Of a stretch of 64,000 nucleotides of DNA, positions 9,768 through 21,964 are shown one piece after another. Numbering within the stretch: the stretch's first letter is position 1; every line of letters begins with the position of its first letter. Made by a program: the position numbers and the translations under genes. Below the pieces are notes generated by a model that searched no databases, had not been told where the DNA came from, and saw only the letters and a program-made list of their open reading frames with translations. The stretch spans positions 1 to 64,000 of the forward strand of contig WIUZ02000015.1 of NCBI GenBank assembly GCA_015956445.1, in the 5' to 3' direction. This stretch comes from Thelephora terrestris. Lineage: Eukaryota > Basidiomycota > Agaricomycetes > Thelephorales > Thelephoraceae.

Positions 9768-12180
9768 GAAGAAAGTCAAAAAAACTGGGAACATCATGAA
9801 TCCATTTGAAAATTTCCCAGTTTTTCCAGCTTCCATCAATCAGTTCTTTGTAATGATTTGTAATGTTCTGTGCTGAAACATCCCCTTATCCCCAGTGAAT
9901 GCAAACTATTGGACATGCCATATCTTTCTCAACAACATGGAGCACTTGATGTGGTCTAAGTCAGGAGTCCTCAAAATTATGAGAACTACAAAGCATGGCT
10001 AAATTCTCAGTTCAGCATGAGATCAAAGTCTGAAAAAGAAGGAAAATTTCCCTCTACTGAATTCATTCCTCCAACACATGAGGTTAGTGGGAACCATCCA
10101 TTACTTCTCTGTTCACAATTTTCACATCCATGATGGTGTCCTGGAACATGCCCATTACACACTTCTGGGTAATATCTGAGCTCCTCTATCCACAAGAAAA
10201 CTCCCAGCATCATGGCTAAAATAGATAGTATAGGTCAGAGATTCCTCATTCACTGAAGTGCTTTACAGTATGACCCCCTATAAAGTGTTGTGTAGAGCTG
10301 AGGCAAAATTAACATCCCCTGCAGATGGCCTCTCAAGATATCCTTGCAATGTACTTGTTTGGATGTGAGAGGGTGGAAACACAAACCCAGTCCACAAAGT
10401 TGCTGGGCGTCGGACCATAAATTGAGGGTATCAGTCAGAAAGGATATTGCCTCAAAGGTTGGGCAATCTGCAAGTACTGGGCAGTAATCTCAGATCATGT
10501 GGGCTTATATGACCCATAGCAGCTTCAAAAACTAAGCATGGGGCCTCCAACAAGGATGTGGGGAATGATGCAATGATGCCTTGTCAGACCAGAAAAGCAA
10601 GTGCAAGCATATGGGTCACAGCTACAACCCAGGGACGGTAGCGTAGTACATGTTGGCACCATCACCTTCCCTCCTGAAAACACCTACGCTACACACACTA
10701 CATCCTCAGTGTGAGCCATGTATGCCAACCCACAACAAAATCACATGCCAAGGCCACTTGGGAGTGAGAATAAAACTGAATATTATGCGGTGATGGAACT
10801 CTATTCAATCTTTTTTCCATAATCACCGAGGAGGAAGCATGAGAGCAAGAGTGAGCTTCGTGGATACAAAGGGGATATATGGAGTCACGGAGATTGTCGT
10901 GACTCATCGAGGCTTTTGTTGGAGATGGGGGCGATCCAAAGGATTCTAACTGACAGAGATTGAACGATCAGCGCACAGCAACGATACGATAAGACTTGGG
11001 AACAGAAACATCAGGCAAGCGATGCGATTTATCAAGACCCTGAACCCATCCGAACTCCTTGTATGGTGAGGGACTTTAGTGCAGGTCGAGGGACATTCTT
11101 GTCCGCCCATGGAAATTTTCATCAAATTGTGAAATAAGTACGCGGCGGCACACGATAACGCTGGATAAAATTGACCTCAACACTCTCCCTTCCCTGAGGG
11201 ATAACAAGAATCAGCTGGGAAATGACGGGCGAGAAAGTGAAACGGAGGTGTGGTCAGACAACATCAGGAAAACCGGCGTCGATATACATGCGCATCCAAG
11301 CGCCACAAGCGAAGGCCGATCTTGTATGCTCATGCACGCGTGCATCCAAATTGGACGCGCTTGTAGCCCCTGAGAGTCGCTTGGGGGCGCGTCCACACAA
11401 CTCTGAGCCAAGGAAAGGAAAAAAAAGACTGGGGTTTCCCTGGGACTTCTGGTTCGTCACAAACAGCTCAAATAGTCGGTCCACCACAACTAGGGACCCA
11501 TTATAATTTCTCATCATTATATTTACACGATATCCCTCGTCCCGCTCAGCACTTTCCTCCCACGGTATTTCAGGCCCAACCGTATACTAGACTACATGCA
11601 AGGGTGAGATAGGATATGACCGACTGTTCAGTTTCGCCTAGACAGGAAAAGAAGTCAGCGCAAGGTGCCAGCCAAACCGTTTGAATGCGAACCGACACGA
11701 ACCGCTCCACCGGTCAAAACCCCTGTGACGTAGGTCAGCCCATGAGACGATCCAGTTCTTTGTTAGACTTGAAGTTGAACGGTAAAGACCCACCGTCGTG
11801 ACACGGTCACTCCACCTGACAGAACCGACTCACCGGAGATGGTGGCGGATGAGACAAAAGAAGGGTTCTGCCCTCCGATCTTGAGGAGGACACTTATAAA
11901 CCCCCGTGTACAAATAATGGACAACAAAATACCTGGACATCTCGAGTCCTTGTCTCAAGTCTTCGGCAAGTGACCCTCTCCCACTCGCTGTCTCATCGAA
12001 GCAACGTCAAATGCCTAACTGGAAAAAGCTGGCAAAGCAACGAGTACAATGTGATGATGTCGTGTTACTCACCAGCTCCCTGTCACGAACGCTGAACTGG
12101 GGCTATGAGGGCTAAGGTCCGATGGGGAGAAGATGGGGTGCCCTGTCAACGTCGATGAAGGTGGTCCTTGGTCGTACGAT
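9768..12180. other. No recognisable gene
   Basis: Only short, motif-free frames occur. A TGTCACGAAC string at 12083-12092 matches the left end of the 2.3 kb element, but nothing else of the element follows. A promoter-like CTTATAAA lies near 11891. The region is probably remnant repeat DNA. Confidence 0.35.
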
Positions 12181-12189
12181 GCCTCCTAG

Positions 12190-13095
12190 CTCCGTAGGGA
12201 CACGTAGGGAACTGTGGGAAATGTAGTGAAACGTCGGGAACGTCGGGAACGTCGGGACGTGTAGGGAGAAGTAGATATCAAGAGGGAGCTAAAGATAACT
12301 AAAGATAACAGAAGGGAATCAATGAAACAGACAAAGGAACGACGAGGGAAAACTTCGGGACGACGATGAGAACTTCGGGAGGTCGGGATCTTCGGGATGA
12401 CGACAGGACGCTAGAGACGACGACGAGAACGCAGGGACGCAGGTATGACGACGAGAACGATAGGGAAGACGCAGGAGACTATAGGGAGACAACGACGACG
12501 AGAGGAGAACGATAGGGAGAGGAAAACATGGGAATCAGTCCCCTGGATTGGTCTCTGTTGAGTCTATCGAATACAGAGGCTTATATACTAATCTAGGAGG
12601 CTCTGAGAACATAGGAAGCAAGAGGGAATGAACCAAATGATGTCAAAAGACCTAATGACGAGTCTATGACATGGGGAGGGCGAGGGATCGAAGGGAACGA
12701 CCAAGCAAAGAGATGTGGTTGAGAAATGAACCAAAAGGGAATGATCGAGCATAGGGATCGAGAGATCGAGGGGAATGGTGTAGGGAGATATCGCGAAGGT
12801 ATAGGGAAGTCGGGAGAAGATATAGGGAGGGGTCGCGAATGATGTAGTGTTGGGAGGGATATAGGGAGGTCGGGGGGGGGGGGGGGTAGCGAGAGATAGG
12901 GAGAATACTAAAACATCGGGAAGGTCGCGAAGCATCGGGACGAGTAGGTTAGTATAGGGAAGGGAGTAGTGAGGTAAAGGGGGATATACGGGTATGTAGG
13001 GAAGTATAGGGATGCATAGGGAGGGGTAGGGAGGTATAGAGAGTATAGAAACATCGCGAAACATCGCGAAGCATCCCGAGGGAAAGGGACGTAGG
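12190..13095. repeat. GA-rich, low-complexity tract
   Basis: About 0.9 kb of strongly purine-biased plus strand is built from short variants of (T/C)(A/G)GGGA, CGTCGGGAA and GACGACGAGAA. It includes a 15-base G run near 12872-12886. Opposite-strand frames (Pro/Ser/Tyr-rich) are products of this composition. It has potential for G-quadruplex or triplex structure. Confidence 0.7.
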
Positions 13096-13399
13096 GAATG
13101 TCGCCGACGAGTACTCCAGAGAATGGAGGCATGTCAACGCGTGACATAGTAGTCAAGATCACACAAGTAATTCAAGACATTGGTCTTATTCGCAGTAATA
13201 ATAGTACAAGGAAGACTAACAAGAACTACCAATTCAGACAAGAACAAACGGATCTACGTCGCACGCACAGTCCTGAGCAAACGGGCAACGATGAGCGAAG
13301 TGGTGAGGATTATGTACGCTCTCAGGACAATACGAATACGCTCGCGTTACCGGATCTTGCCAACACTCTCTACACCCCAACACATCATGATAAAGACTA

Positions 13400-14137
13400 T
13401 CATGCATCTCCCGCTTCACGTCCGACAAAGCTGCGCTCACTAAGGCGAACCCATAGCGGTCCTGGAGACCCGCCACTTCCACCTTCAACTTCATCCGAAC
13501 CTGACGTGACTTGTCGGAGGGACGACAACGTTGACCAGAACAAGTCATCGGACTCTTGCGGTTCTTCTTCCTCTGGGACCTCTCCACCATCTGACGAACT
13601 GGGGCAGGACTCCAGGGAGGGGATGGAGGGAGAGGAACGCCCTGATCCTGGCGGTGGCGAAGGGATGACTGGGGACTTGCAAGGGGGGTCGGTGCAATAA
13701 GCCCTGTGGCATTGGTGTCCGAAATGTCGGAAGAGAGATGCCTGGAAAGGTCCCCAATGTTCCAATGCAAAATGAGAGAAGTCATCATTCAAACTATTCA
13801 TGATGACGTACATGAGGTCCACACGCTTCTCCAGTTTCACAATCCGATCCTCCCGTTCTCTCTCCATGGTGTCCAACAGAGGGACAGCTCCCGGGTGTCT
13901 AGCTTCAACCCGAGGCCTAGCAAGTCGAGGATCTTCGTAACCGGCCTGTTCCCAGAACTTGGCGGGGGCGTTGTGGGCGGTAAGGAAGTTGATGGCGACC
14001 TGGTTGTCGTGGGCGATGTTGGCAGGGGAGTCATACAAATGTTGCTCCACGTCGTAAGGGGCATCCATCTCGAAGGACGGAGTGAAGGGGGTGGCGGCAG
14101 CACTGAGCACGGCGTTGTTGGCAACGAAAGCGGACAT
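13400..14137 (-). CDS. Unknown protein of the 2.3 kb element (minus frame, copy 2)
   Basis: The frame is open for 245 residues from the ATG at 14137. It has an amino region MSAFVANNAVLSAAATPF, the block NAPAKFWEQAGYEDP shared with copy 1, a short coiled coil (MEREREDRIVKLEKR) and an acidic Ser/Pro/Glu-rich tail. A cysteine-rich block (CRECWQDPVTRAYSYC...) conserved with copy 1 lies just downstream in another frame (13234-13400), so splicing may replace the tail of the open frame. It has no known domain. It is less damaged than the same frame in copy 1. Confidence 0.45.
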   Translation of the reverse strand: MSAFVANNAVLSAAATPFTPSFEMDAPYDVEQHLYDSPANIAHDNQVAINFLTAHNAPAKFWEQAGYEDPRLARPRVEARHPGAVPLLDTMEREREDRIVKLEKRVDLMYVIMNSLNDDFSHFALEHWGPFQASLFRHFGHQCHRAYCTDPPCKSPVIPSPPPGSGRSSPSIPSLESCPSSSDGGEVPEEEEPQESDDLFWSTLSSLRQVTSGSDEVEGGSGGSPGPLWVRLSERSFVGREAGDA

Positions 14138-14615
14138 AGTAGTAGTAGAAGAAGGTGGTACTGGTGTTTGGTGGGAGTGGAAAAGAGACGATGAGGGGAA
14201 CGATCATTAATCCCCCCCTGACTTAAATACATCCTGACTCAAAGAAAACCAAAAGGGGAAAACAATAACCTATTATCCATTAACGTCCTCATTAGGGTAA
14301 ACGAACCCTCAACCCCAATCGCGATCCCATCAATTCAGAGAAATCCCCATCAATCATGGGAAATCCCCATCCGTCCTCTACTGCCACCATGAAACGAGAG
14401 AAATCCCCACCAGTCTTCTATTACCACCGTTGATCGTGAGAAATCCCCATTATGCCCCTAATGACTCCTTTACTATTGTTCCCCTATTTCATTTCGTCAT
14501 TTGTCGCTCCAAAGTCCCACTCCCCTGACTCGCCCAACCTACCCTAAACTACGCACAGACCATGTTGATTCTTGTTTGACTCGTTGTAAAATAGTGACTC
14601 CTGTAGAGGACTGGG

Positions 14616-14690
14616 TATATAAGGAAGAGCGTTCGCTCCTTTCTTTTCCCCATTCTCAATCTCTTCTGTACTCCTCTACCCACAACTTGA
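14616..14690 (+). promoter_or_regulatory. TATA-type promoter, copy 2
   Basis: GGGTATATAAGGAAGAGCG is identical to copy 1 and precedes the broken plus-strand frame by about 150 bases. Its conservation exceeds that of the surrounding spacer. Confidence 0.5.
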
Positions 14691-14770
14691 ATAAACAAAG
14701 TAAGCTGAGGAATTCTCCTCACGCCTTACCTTCTCTGACTCATTCAAAGCAGGAATCTTCCTGCCAGTGT

Positions 14771-15394
14771 ATGTTCAGTCCCCCAAATCCTTTTCCCTCT
14801 ACCAGTCCAGTCCATCGACCAAACATACCCGACGCCAGGAGATCTATCTGGGAGTATAAGCTTATCAGAAGTCTCCAAGTAAACCGAACCGCCGGCTTAC
14901 TCACCCATTTCCCTTATTACTGACCCTTTGCAGCTCTCGACGCCGGAGTCACTACTCCCCCTTTCCTCCTAGGAGCAGATCATCAATTCCTCTGGAATTC
15001 GGATCTTACGGAAAGCGTTCTTGCTACTGTTTACTTCAGTATCAGTCCAGCCTTCTATTTCCCCTCACCCCGTGTTCACCTTACCACTAACATCCATACC
15101 CACTCTCCTGCTATCATTGTTCTCTGGTGGGAGATCCCAACTGAATTACCTTATTCGGTTATAGAATACCTCGTCAATTTCGAACGACTCAGCGATCAAG
15201 ACTTCGAACCTTTCGTGCAGCAACTCAGTCAGTTCTGCCAAGACTATCACTCACCCGTCCATCCGTATTCAACAGAGTCACCTCTCTCTCTTGATATCCC
15301 TCCTCCTCTCGTCTCCACACCCGGAACCCCCTTCAAAACTAGACCCGACACTCCTCACCCCTCCGCTAATCCTCTAGCGCCCCACAAACAGTAA
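14771..15394 (+). pseudogene. Broken copy of the 207-residue element protein
   Basis: This is collinear with the intact frame at 6883-7506, and ends PLAPHKQ against PLAPLKQ. A TGA at 14921-14923 replaces the glutamine codon CAA of copy 1 after residue 50; the rest remains open in the same frame to 15394. The remaining differences are mostly synonymous, so the stop looks recent relative to the divergence of the copies. Confidence 0.65.
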
Positions 15395-15414
15395 GCAGGC
15401 CCACAACCCTGACA

Positions 15415-15690
15415 CTCCCACAGGCATGGAATAGACCTCATTTTCGAAGGGAAGTGGAGGGGGTAGTGATGGTTTACGAGGCACTCGGACGGCCGGGCGA
15501 TTTGATGTTTGCACCCCCGGAGATGAAGCATGTGTCGACCATAATAAAGACTGTATACCCCGTTACAGAATGGACAGACAAAGTCGCGCTCAGGGTCCAG
15601 ACCGCCTACAGCAATACGCTCCTCCCTCTTCTGACGCGAGAATTTTCGTAGTGCGTTACGGCGTTGGCGTTGATGAGCCTTGTCAGCCAT
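15415..15690 (-). pseudogene. Truncated 5' exon with a C2H2-like zinc finger
   Basis: A minus-strand frame starts at the ATG at 15690 (MADKAHQRQRRNALRK). It is basic and then shows CPFCNGVY...RHMLHLRGC, a C2H2/CCHC-like finger similar in style to the amino ends of Plavaka-type transposase proteins. The frame runs straight into the end of the 2.3 kb element copy 2, and no continuation is seen beyond that element. It is probably the remains of a transposase or regulator gene. Confidence 0.4.
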
Positions 15691-15694
15691 GTGG

Positions 15695-17740
15695 CGGTAG
15701 GAGATCGAGTGCTACACGCAGCCTGCCCCTGAACATGAGGCCTTAGACAGGCCAATGTTTGTAATCACATCTATGTTTGTATTCTAGTGTGGAAGGGCGC
15801 AGAGGCACTGAAGTACTGTCTACAGGTCTACACAAGCGTTGATCTGGACGATGCAAGCCATTGCAGGTGTCGGATTGAGCGCACAAGCGCGTGGATGACA
15901 ACAATTGTTTTCCTGATGAAGGCTGAAATTTGATTTTTACTTGTCCACACGGTTAATTCGGAATGTGGTAAAGTATAGTTTGAGGAAATCATCACAAAAA
16001 AGGTGTTGCGAGGGCTGGAACACTCACGAAAGTTCAAAGTCCATTTTTCAGAGAACAGTGGACGGAAGGAAGTTCTGTAACGACGGCGAAGGTCCATCAG
16101 CAAACCGTGGAAAAACTGATATAACCTTGCGGCGCTGGTGATAGGGGCGGTCCCTGGATAAGGGGTCGTGGCGCGTTATAACCCGTTATAATGTTCCTCG
16201 ACAGCCATTATAACGAATTATAACATATTACAGCTCCCCTGGGTGGCAGTCATATTCCTATTGCACCTCCATCTAGATCTTATAATCCAAAATAACATCT
16301 CGCGTCACACCTGCAGGACAATAATAACTCTTTATGATACCTCACATTACGTCTCTAAGGCCATGGTAACTATGGTATATAGGATACCTGGACTATCTAT
16401 AGATACAAGTAAACGACGACTCTATGCAATGAGCTCGAGCGGGCCCCATCATTCTCCCTCAGGGAGCGCAGAAGTCCTGAGCTTGAGGCAGTATCCGAAA
16501 ACTTGGTAATCTCATGTTTATTTATTGGCACACCGTTTTTCTAACATATCTACAACTGCACACTTCGGGTCATCTCCTTGATCTGGGGGTCCCCGGACGT
16601 CGTCGCTGATGACCGAATGAATAACCATTGGCTCATCGCCGTCGTGGAATGGACAGTCGTTCATTAGGACGTGTGACAGCAGAGGGGTAGAGGGTGGGGA
16701 TCCAAGACCATGGTGGTCTCGTCGATGGCCTTGGTCTTTATTGATCTTGGTAGCGCGATCTTCAAGAGCGAACGATAGCAGTTGGAATGAAGGTAAGGAA
16801 ACCACCACAGCCCATCGCTTTCCGTTCGCCAGAAAATGAGGTCGTCTGGCCAATCTTCACCCATTCTATCAGCTCTGTGAACCCCAGGAGGGTTGTTTGT
16901 CCTACGATGTGAGTGACAGTGGTGAGTGCAGCGGTCGCCCAGTCGTTCCAAAGGCGAAGAACTAGATGGCGGAAGACGGCAATGGGATTGGAATTTGGCA
17001 CCTCCGGAGTGACACTACCGGTAAAGGTGTTGCGCTCCTTGGTAAAATCGATGGCTTCTGCGGATGGGTAGGGAACGACAAGGTTGGAGGTGAGGCCTGG
17101 TTAGAAACGAAGGTTCGCTCAAGTTGGGCACGGGGACTGGGGCGAGGGAGTTGATAATCTCCGAGGACGGAAACAGCTTGAACTTGAGAACCGAAAGTTC
17201 GTGCTGACCGGTAACGGGGTCGGGAGAAAGACGGGGGACCTTGATGGAGACAAAATCCCATCTCTTCGTGTTGCAGACATAGCAGCTCGGGCTCGTGGTT
17301 AGGGAATAGATTGAGGTGGGTGGAGTGTGTGTCTGGGGCACTGAAAAGTGCGACCACAAAATCAGTTAGGTTGGAACTGTTCGGTGCGAGCTACGTACAT
17401 GGCGAGGGTGTCGCTGAAATGATGACTAGTGACGGTGACCATGTCTACCGAGAACCAAAAAACCCGCCCAACCTCCCCCAGGGTTGACATCGACAACTTT
17501 GCTACCGTTAACTTTAACGGCTCCCAGAGGGGACTCTGTTCCCGCACTGAGGAAAGTCGGGTGGTCGCTCGGCTCCGAGTGGTGGGGGAGTGAGGAGCTC
17601 ATGGTGGCCAGCCACTCCGGGCAGACTAGCGGAGGGAGCATTTTTCAATGCTCGGAGGGACTGGGCCACCTGCTCATAGTACCGGAAGGAGGATAGAAGT
17701 CACGCGTCGATCATCGACCACAATTTATTCCCGGCGTATT
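15695..17740. other. Unassigned region left of the transposase gene
   Basis: Between 16165 and 16235 there are several TTATAAC/TTATAAT motifs in both orientations. Minus-strand frames between 16518 and 17640 overlap in three frames and may be remains of a spliced gene, but I find no domain. An element boundary may lie here, though no terminal inverted repeat partner was proven. Confidence 0.25.
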
Positions 17741-17743
17741 ATG

Positions 17744-20700
17744 CTAATAAACGTTTCCTGTCTCCTCGTCTAAGGCGTCATCAATGCCATCCCCCATTTC
17801 ATCATCCTCTTCGTTTTCACCCTCTTCATCTTCACCCTCTTCGTCTTCGCCCTCTTCGTCTTCGCCCTCTTCTTCTTCGCCCTCTCTGTCGTCTTCCTCG
17901 CTTTCGTACTCTTCTTCGCCTTCGTCACCGCTGTTGTAATCTATAGAATTTTCACCTACAATAAAATCGTCTGTTTCGACTTCTGTACCATCGTCATCCT
18001 GCGTGGTTGTGCCTTCGTTGTTGCTGTGAGCAGGAGGGAACTGTTCGAGATGTCCAATCCCTCCCCCAAGGTATCTCATGAACATGTCTCGATCGACGAA
18101 ACTAGGATTGATGGGTATCTAGAATACGGCTGAATCAGCAGAAAGACTCACATGTTCACATAGAAGTTCACCCAGTCATCGTTCTCATCGGGATGCCGGG
18201 CGATAGTAGGCCCGTCGTATGGCATGAGGTCAGGAGTCCGCCCGGAATGGAAATCTGGAATGAGGTGGGAACCCCGGATGATAAGATCGGGGTCTAAAAA
18301 CCCAAACGCATCCTCATCTGTATCCTCAACAAACCCAACCTTTGGGAGACGTGCCGCTTTGGAACCGGAGCGGTGTCCTGGCTCAATCCCAAGCCATCGA
18401 ACCCATAGAAACTCCATGTGTTGAGCAGGACGTTTTGGAGCCGCGGGATGTGTCGTTGAGACATGGGCGTGATAAATCCCAAGAACCTGTGCATACCAGT
18501 AGGGGTGAGCACCGGTGCCAACCTCAGGAGACCGAAGCATGACGTAGGGACGAGTGCTGGTGTTGATTGTATCACTATCGCGCCGGACGTCGTACGTAGT
18601 ATAGTTCACCGAGAGTTGCTGAGCCGAAAACATGGTGTTATTAATGAGTCGGACCGAATTCCGTTCCTCGTCTGTAAAGTGACAGGGTTCATCGCCGTCG
18701 AGACCTTTGCCGAGGAGCCGGCTGAGGAGATGTATGCGAAGCTTGTAGATGAAACTCTAGAGAGTGGGTGAGAGCTTGAGCATCATGGAAAGGACGCATA
18801 AACCCACCTTTGCAGCAGGGTCTTGTGTGCTACTGCTCGAAAAGGAGGCTAACTGGACTGGGTTGTTGCGGGTGTTTGAAATTTTATGGTGGAGCTCCGG
18901 CAAATCGTCAACGTGCCTGGCTGTGGCACCTCCCTGGGAAGGATCACAGGATTCGGATGTGCCGAAGTGATGCTCCCGACGATACCGGCGTGAAATCTGT
19001 TCCGAGGCGTCCTTTTTGTTTGTCAGTCCATAAAGCCGTTTGACGAGTCGATGTGCGAGCTCCCCCTGCCAGGGACTAAGTTTCAACGTGGCAAACATGA
19101 TGGAAAAAAACCCACCACTTGGGTTGAGTATGAGTCAGTTGTCCCGAAACGACGGATGGTCGCGACATAGTCTCCGAGCGCATGGAACTTGTAAGTATTC
19201 AAGTTCAGTTCCTTCTTTTTGGAAGAATCCGCCCTGCCGTTCCTTGTGCCTGTTTCGCGGGGAAGCTCGGTGGTGTTAAATTTCTCCGAAGTTTTATCCC
19301 GGAACTGTCGCATGAGGCGGCCAAACTCCCGGGTAACGGCCTCAAGTAAGTCCACTGTTAAGTCGGTGTGCATCCTGAGTTTCGCGAGTGCGTGCCACTC
19401 TGCAGCCTTATACAGCAACCGGAGTAGCATCCCGTTGAATGGTTCAGGGAGAAGTCCTTCAAATACGGGAATGGAACACTAACCGCCGGGTTGGTGTCGC
19501 GTCAGGATATCCGTGGGTGAAGGGTTACAATTGAGCACTCGCCTGTAGGATATCCTCGAAATCACGAGCGGCAAGCTTCTTCATCTCCGACACGTTGTTG
19601 TGAAAGCGCCGTATAGTAAAGCGACCAAATGTAGGAACCTGGCGGAATCTGTTTAGGTTAGATCAGCATATTTCTTTCCAGTCGAATTACGCATACCTTG
19701 TATTCAAAATATCTGCCAGTGAACCTGGCCGTCCTGATGCCGCATGGAGAATCCGGACCAAGTGAGTGAACAGCGACTTCCAGACACCAAGCTCGAACTC
19801 GTGCAGAAGGTCAACGACCATCATCTTGGAAACATCAAACTCCTTCCCAAAATGGTTGAGCCGTTCGCAGAAGGAATTCTGAGATGTTCTTAGTCAAGCT
19901 GTGCATGTCGACTGCAAAATGGAAGCTCACATACCATTGTTGGTACCGAAGATGTTGACTTGAGCAGACCATCAACGCGAGCACCTGCAACAGCATGTCC
20001 CATCCGATAGACAAAATTTCGTGCAGCTTGTACCTTTGTGCGAAGATACTGGCGGACACTGCTAGACCTGAAGACGAAGTCCAGGATCCATCCCATTCGA
20101 TCGAGACGTGTTTTTGGCATCAGACAACGAGGGCATGGACAGAGTCCGTTGTCACGGATGGTTGCCAGGAGAACCCTGAGTACCAATATCAGTGGCGAAC
20201 GGTTTTGGAAACAATAGGACTCACTTTTCTGGGTAGTCAGCAGAGTAGGTAAATATCCGCGGATAAATCCGGCGCTTTATTCCATCGTGACATGTGACCA
20301 CAACCCCATATTTCATGGCATAGATGAAGTCATCATCAAGAAGGTACCTCCAAACTGCTTGTACAAGCTCGCGTCGACAGTGGGCCATGAGCTGACTTCG
20401 TTGAGTATCCCATTTCGGGTGCCAGCTTGAGATCCAGCTCTCAAACGAATCAGGGAGCTACGGGATGTATGAGTGCCAAGAAACATCACTCCAAACATTT
20501 GGAATACATACCGAAGGAATGTACGCGAGGTGGTTACAGGCGCCAGAAGACGGTCGTGACCGGATATACTTAGAGAGATTTCCAAAAAATAGATAGATGG
20601 GCCAGAGTTTTGCGATTCCAAAGTTTGTGAGATGGGTCGAGTCGGACCAGAACATTAGCGCAGCAACAACCTTCTCAAGCTTACATCCAGGGTCATCAGG

Positions 20701-21964
20701 TGGCGGTGGCGAACGATTCTGGACCCGTTTGTGCTCATTAATAAATTCGACCGAGTTGTAGAGCTCGCCGTATACCCGTTGCTCCTCTTTTGTAACCGGT
20801 GATTTGTGCATAAGGGAGAACGGAGTAAAATGGAATTGTTGTGAGAGGGGACTCTGAAATGCGGCCTTGATGACGTTGGTGAGCTTTCGGTAACGAAGGC
20901 CCGGGACAGAATATGTGCGGGTAGCTGACTGGTCGCCTGGTTGGCCGGTGGGAACCTCAATGGTGACGGAGGTGACCTGAAAACCATCTTCAAGAGGGGT
21001 AGCCTTGTCTGCTTGATCCAAACGACTGTTTTCACGGTGGGCGTTGAAGTTTTTGAGGTCCTCGGCATGAAAATCGGGGGTGTTGATAACACCGTCAACC
21101 AAGCGATTGACTTCACCCTCAGACTTCACACTGCTTCCAGTGTTCATCCATCGCATCAAACTCCAAACTGTCATGTTTGCGAACAGCCAGGGAGGATCAC
21201 GGTTTGCCTTTTTGGAATGTAAAGAGGGAGGTGGAGGGGAAGGCGGTTGAGTGGTAAGGTTTGAGAGGTCGCTAGGGTTAACAAGTGCATCCGGGTCATG
21301 TGATGGGTGGAAGAGGTACTTGCGAAACAGCCCAAAGCTGTTCAGCGCAGTCTCCAATGGGTTTGTAACCAGTAAGTATACAGCAGGAAGCTGTGGCTGT
21401 TGGGGGAGTGCTGGAACGGCTGAAGGAGGTTCGGGAAGTATATCGTGGAACCGCGCCGGTGCTCGTCGACCCCGTCGGGGTCGCACAGTTGGCTCTGTGA
21501 GTTCAGCGGCCGTGCCGGTCGTACAGGCCTGCAGGTGGCTGGAGGGAGACTCCTCACGGTATGCTCCTGGCATGTAGTTATCCGGGTCGGTAAGAGTTTC
21601 GTCCACCTCCACTGTTGTTCGTGTGGTGTCTAACCCCCCCTACAGATAGTTAGATGGCTTCAGCGTTGAAAAAACTCCGAACGCGGCATACCTTCTGGTG
21701 GGAAACCTTCTTCCGCTTCTTGGGAGGTGGTGCCGCTGCTGCCTCTGCTCGCCGCCTCTGCATTTTCTCCTCATGTGTGCGCCAGTGCTCACATGTCTTT
21801 TGATGTCGGTTAAAGGGGCCGGATTTGTTCCACTTTTCTCGGCATGGGCGTACACAAACATACCGTGGACCCATGTCGCAGAGCTGTTGGAGGACCTGCT
21901 GGAGTGGTGTGAGCAAGACGTTGGCTGAGAAGTCAGAATTGCAAATACCGCATTCGCTCGGCAA
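17744..21964 (-). CDS. Plavaka-type DNA transposase
   Basis: Multi-exon minus-strand gene. Exon 1 (ATG at 21964) has a C2H2-like finger (CGICNSDF...FNRHQKTCEH) and a basic KKRKK stretch. Exon 2, after an intron ending near 21646, runs through VVAALMFWSDSTHLTNFG and the LFFGNLSKY...SSGACNHLAYIPS block typical of the Plavaka family. Later exons carry LPDSFESW, CPCPRCL, VDLLHEFELGVWKSLFTHL, then SVNYTTYDVRRD, HPYWYAQVLGI, MEFLWVRWLG and AFGFLDPDLIIRGSHLIP, and an acidic tail. All blocks are in family order and open, so the gene looks intact. Plavaka elements are large cut-and-paste transposons of mushroom fungi. Exact edges of some inner exons were not fixed. Confidence 0.88.
17795..17900. repeat. 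Acidic-codon microsatellite in the transposase tail
   Basis: Repeats of TCTTCGCCC / TCTTCGTCT read on the minus strand give the (E)EGEDEEG repeats of the transposase carboxyl end. Copy number is likely variable. Confidence 0.6.

Larger units (their letters stand above)
13132..15414. mobile_element. 2.3 kb TGTCA...TGACA element, copy 2
   Basis: This copy is collinear with copy 1 over its whole length. It starts TGTCAACGCGTGACATAG and ends AGGCCCACAACCCTGACA. It keeps the same divergent frames, TATA block and GAGAAATCCCC array. The immediate flanks (AGGCA left, CTCCC right) do not match as a 5-base duplication; AGGCA recurs nine bases further right. So this copy either has a slightly altered end or was joined by recombination. 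Confidence 0.7.

Noticed and set aside
12083-12092. TGTCACGAAC as the start of a third 2.3 kb element
   Set aside because: Only ten bases match the element end; the following sequence shows no further similarity.
12588-13162. Pro/Tyr/Ser-rich minus-strand frames
   Set aside because: They arise from the GA-rich low-complexity tract read on the pyrimidine strand; three overlapping frames look alike.
5217-15414. The two 2.3 kb elements as the two LTRs of one retrotransposon
   Set aside because: They are in the same orientation, but copy 1 has its own 5-base duplication inside the foldback element, and the DNA between the copies holds foldback, gene and solo-LTR remnants with no gag-pol region.
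16165-16235. TTATAAC/TTATAAT patches as terminal inverted repeats with 29080-29100
   Set aside because: The shared part is only about 8 bases and AT-rich; no longer pairing or target duplication was found, so it is kept only as a hint.
16518-17640. Minus-strand frames as an F-box gene
   Set aside because: The overlapping frames have some protein-like stretches, but I could not identify an F-box, join exons in phase or find a start.
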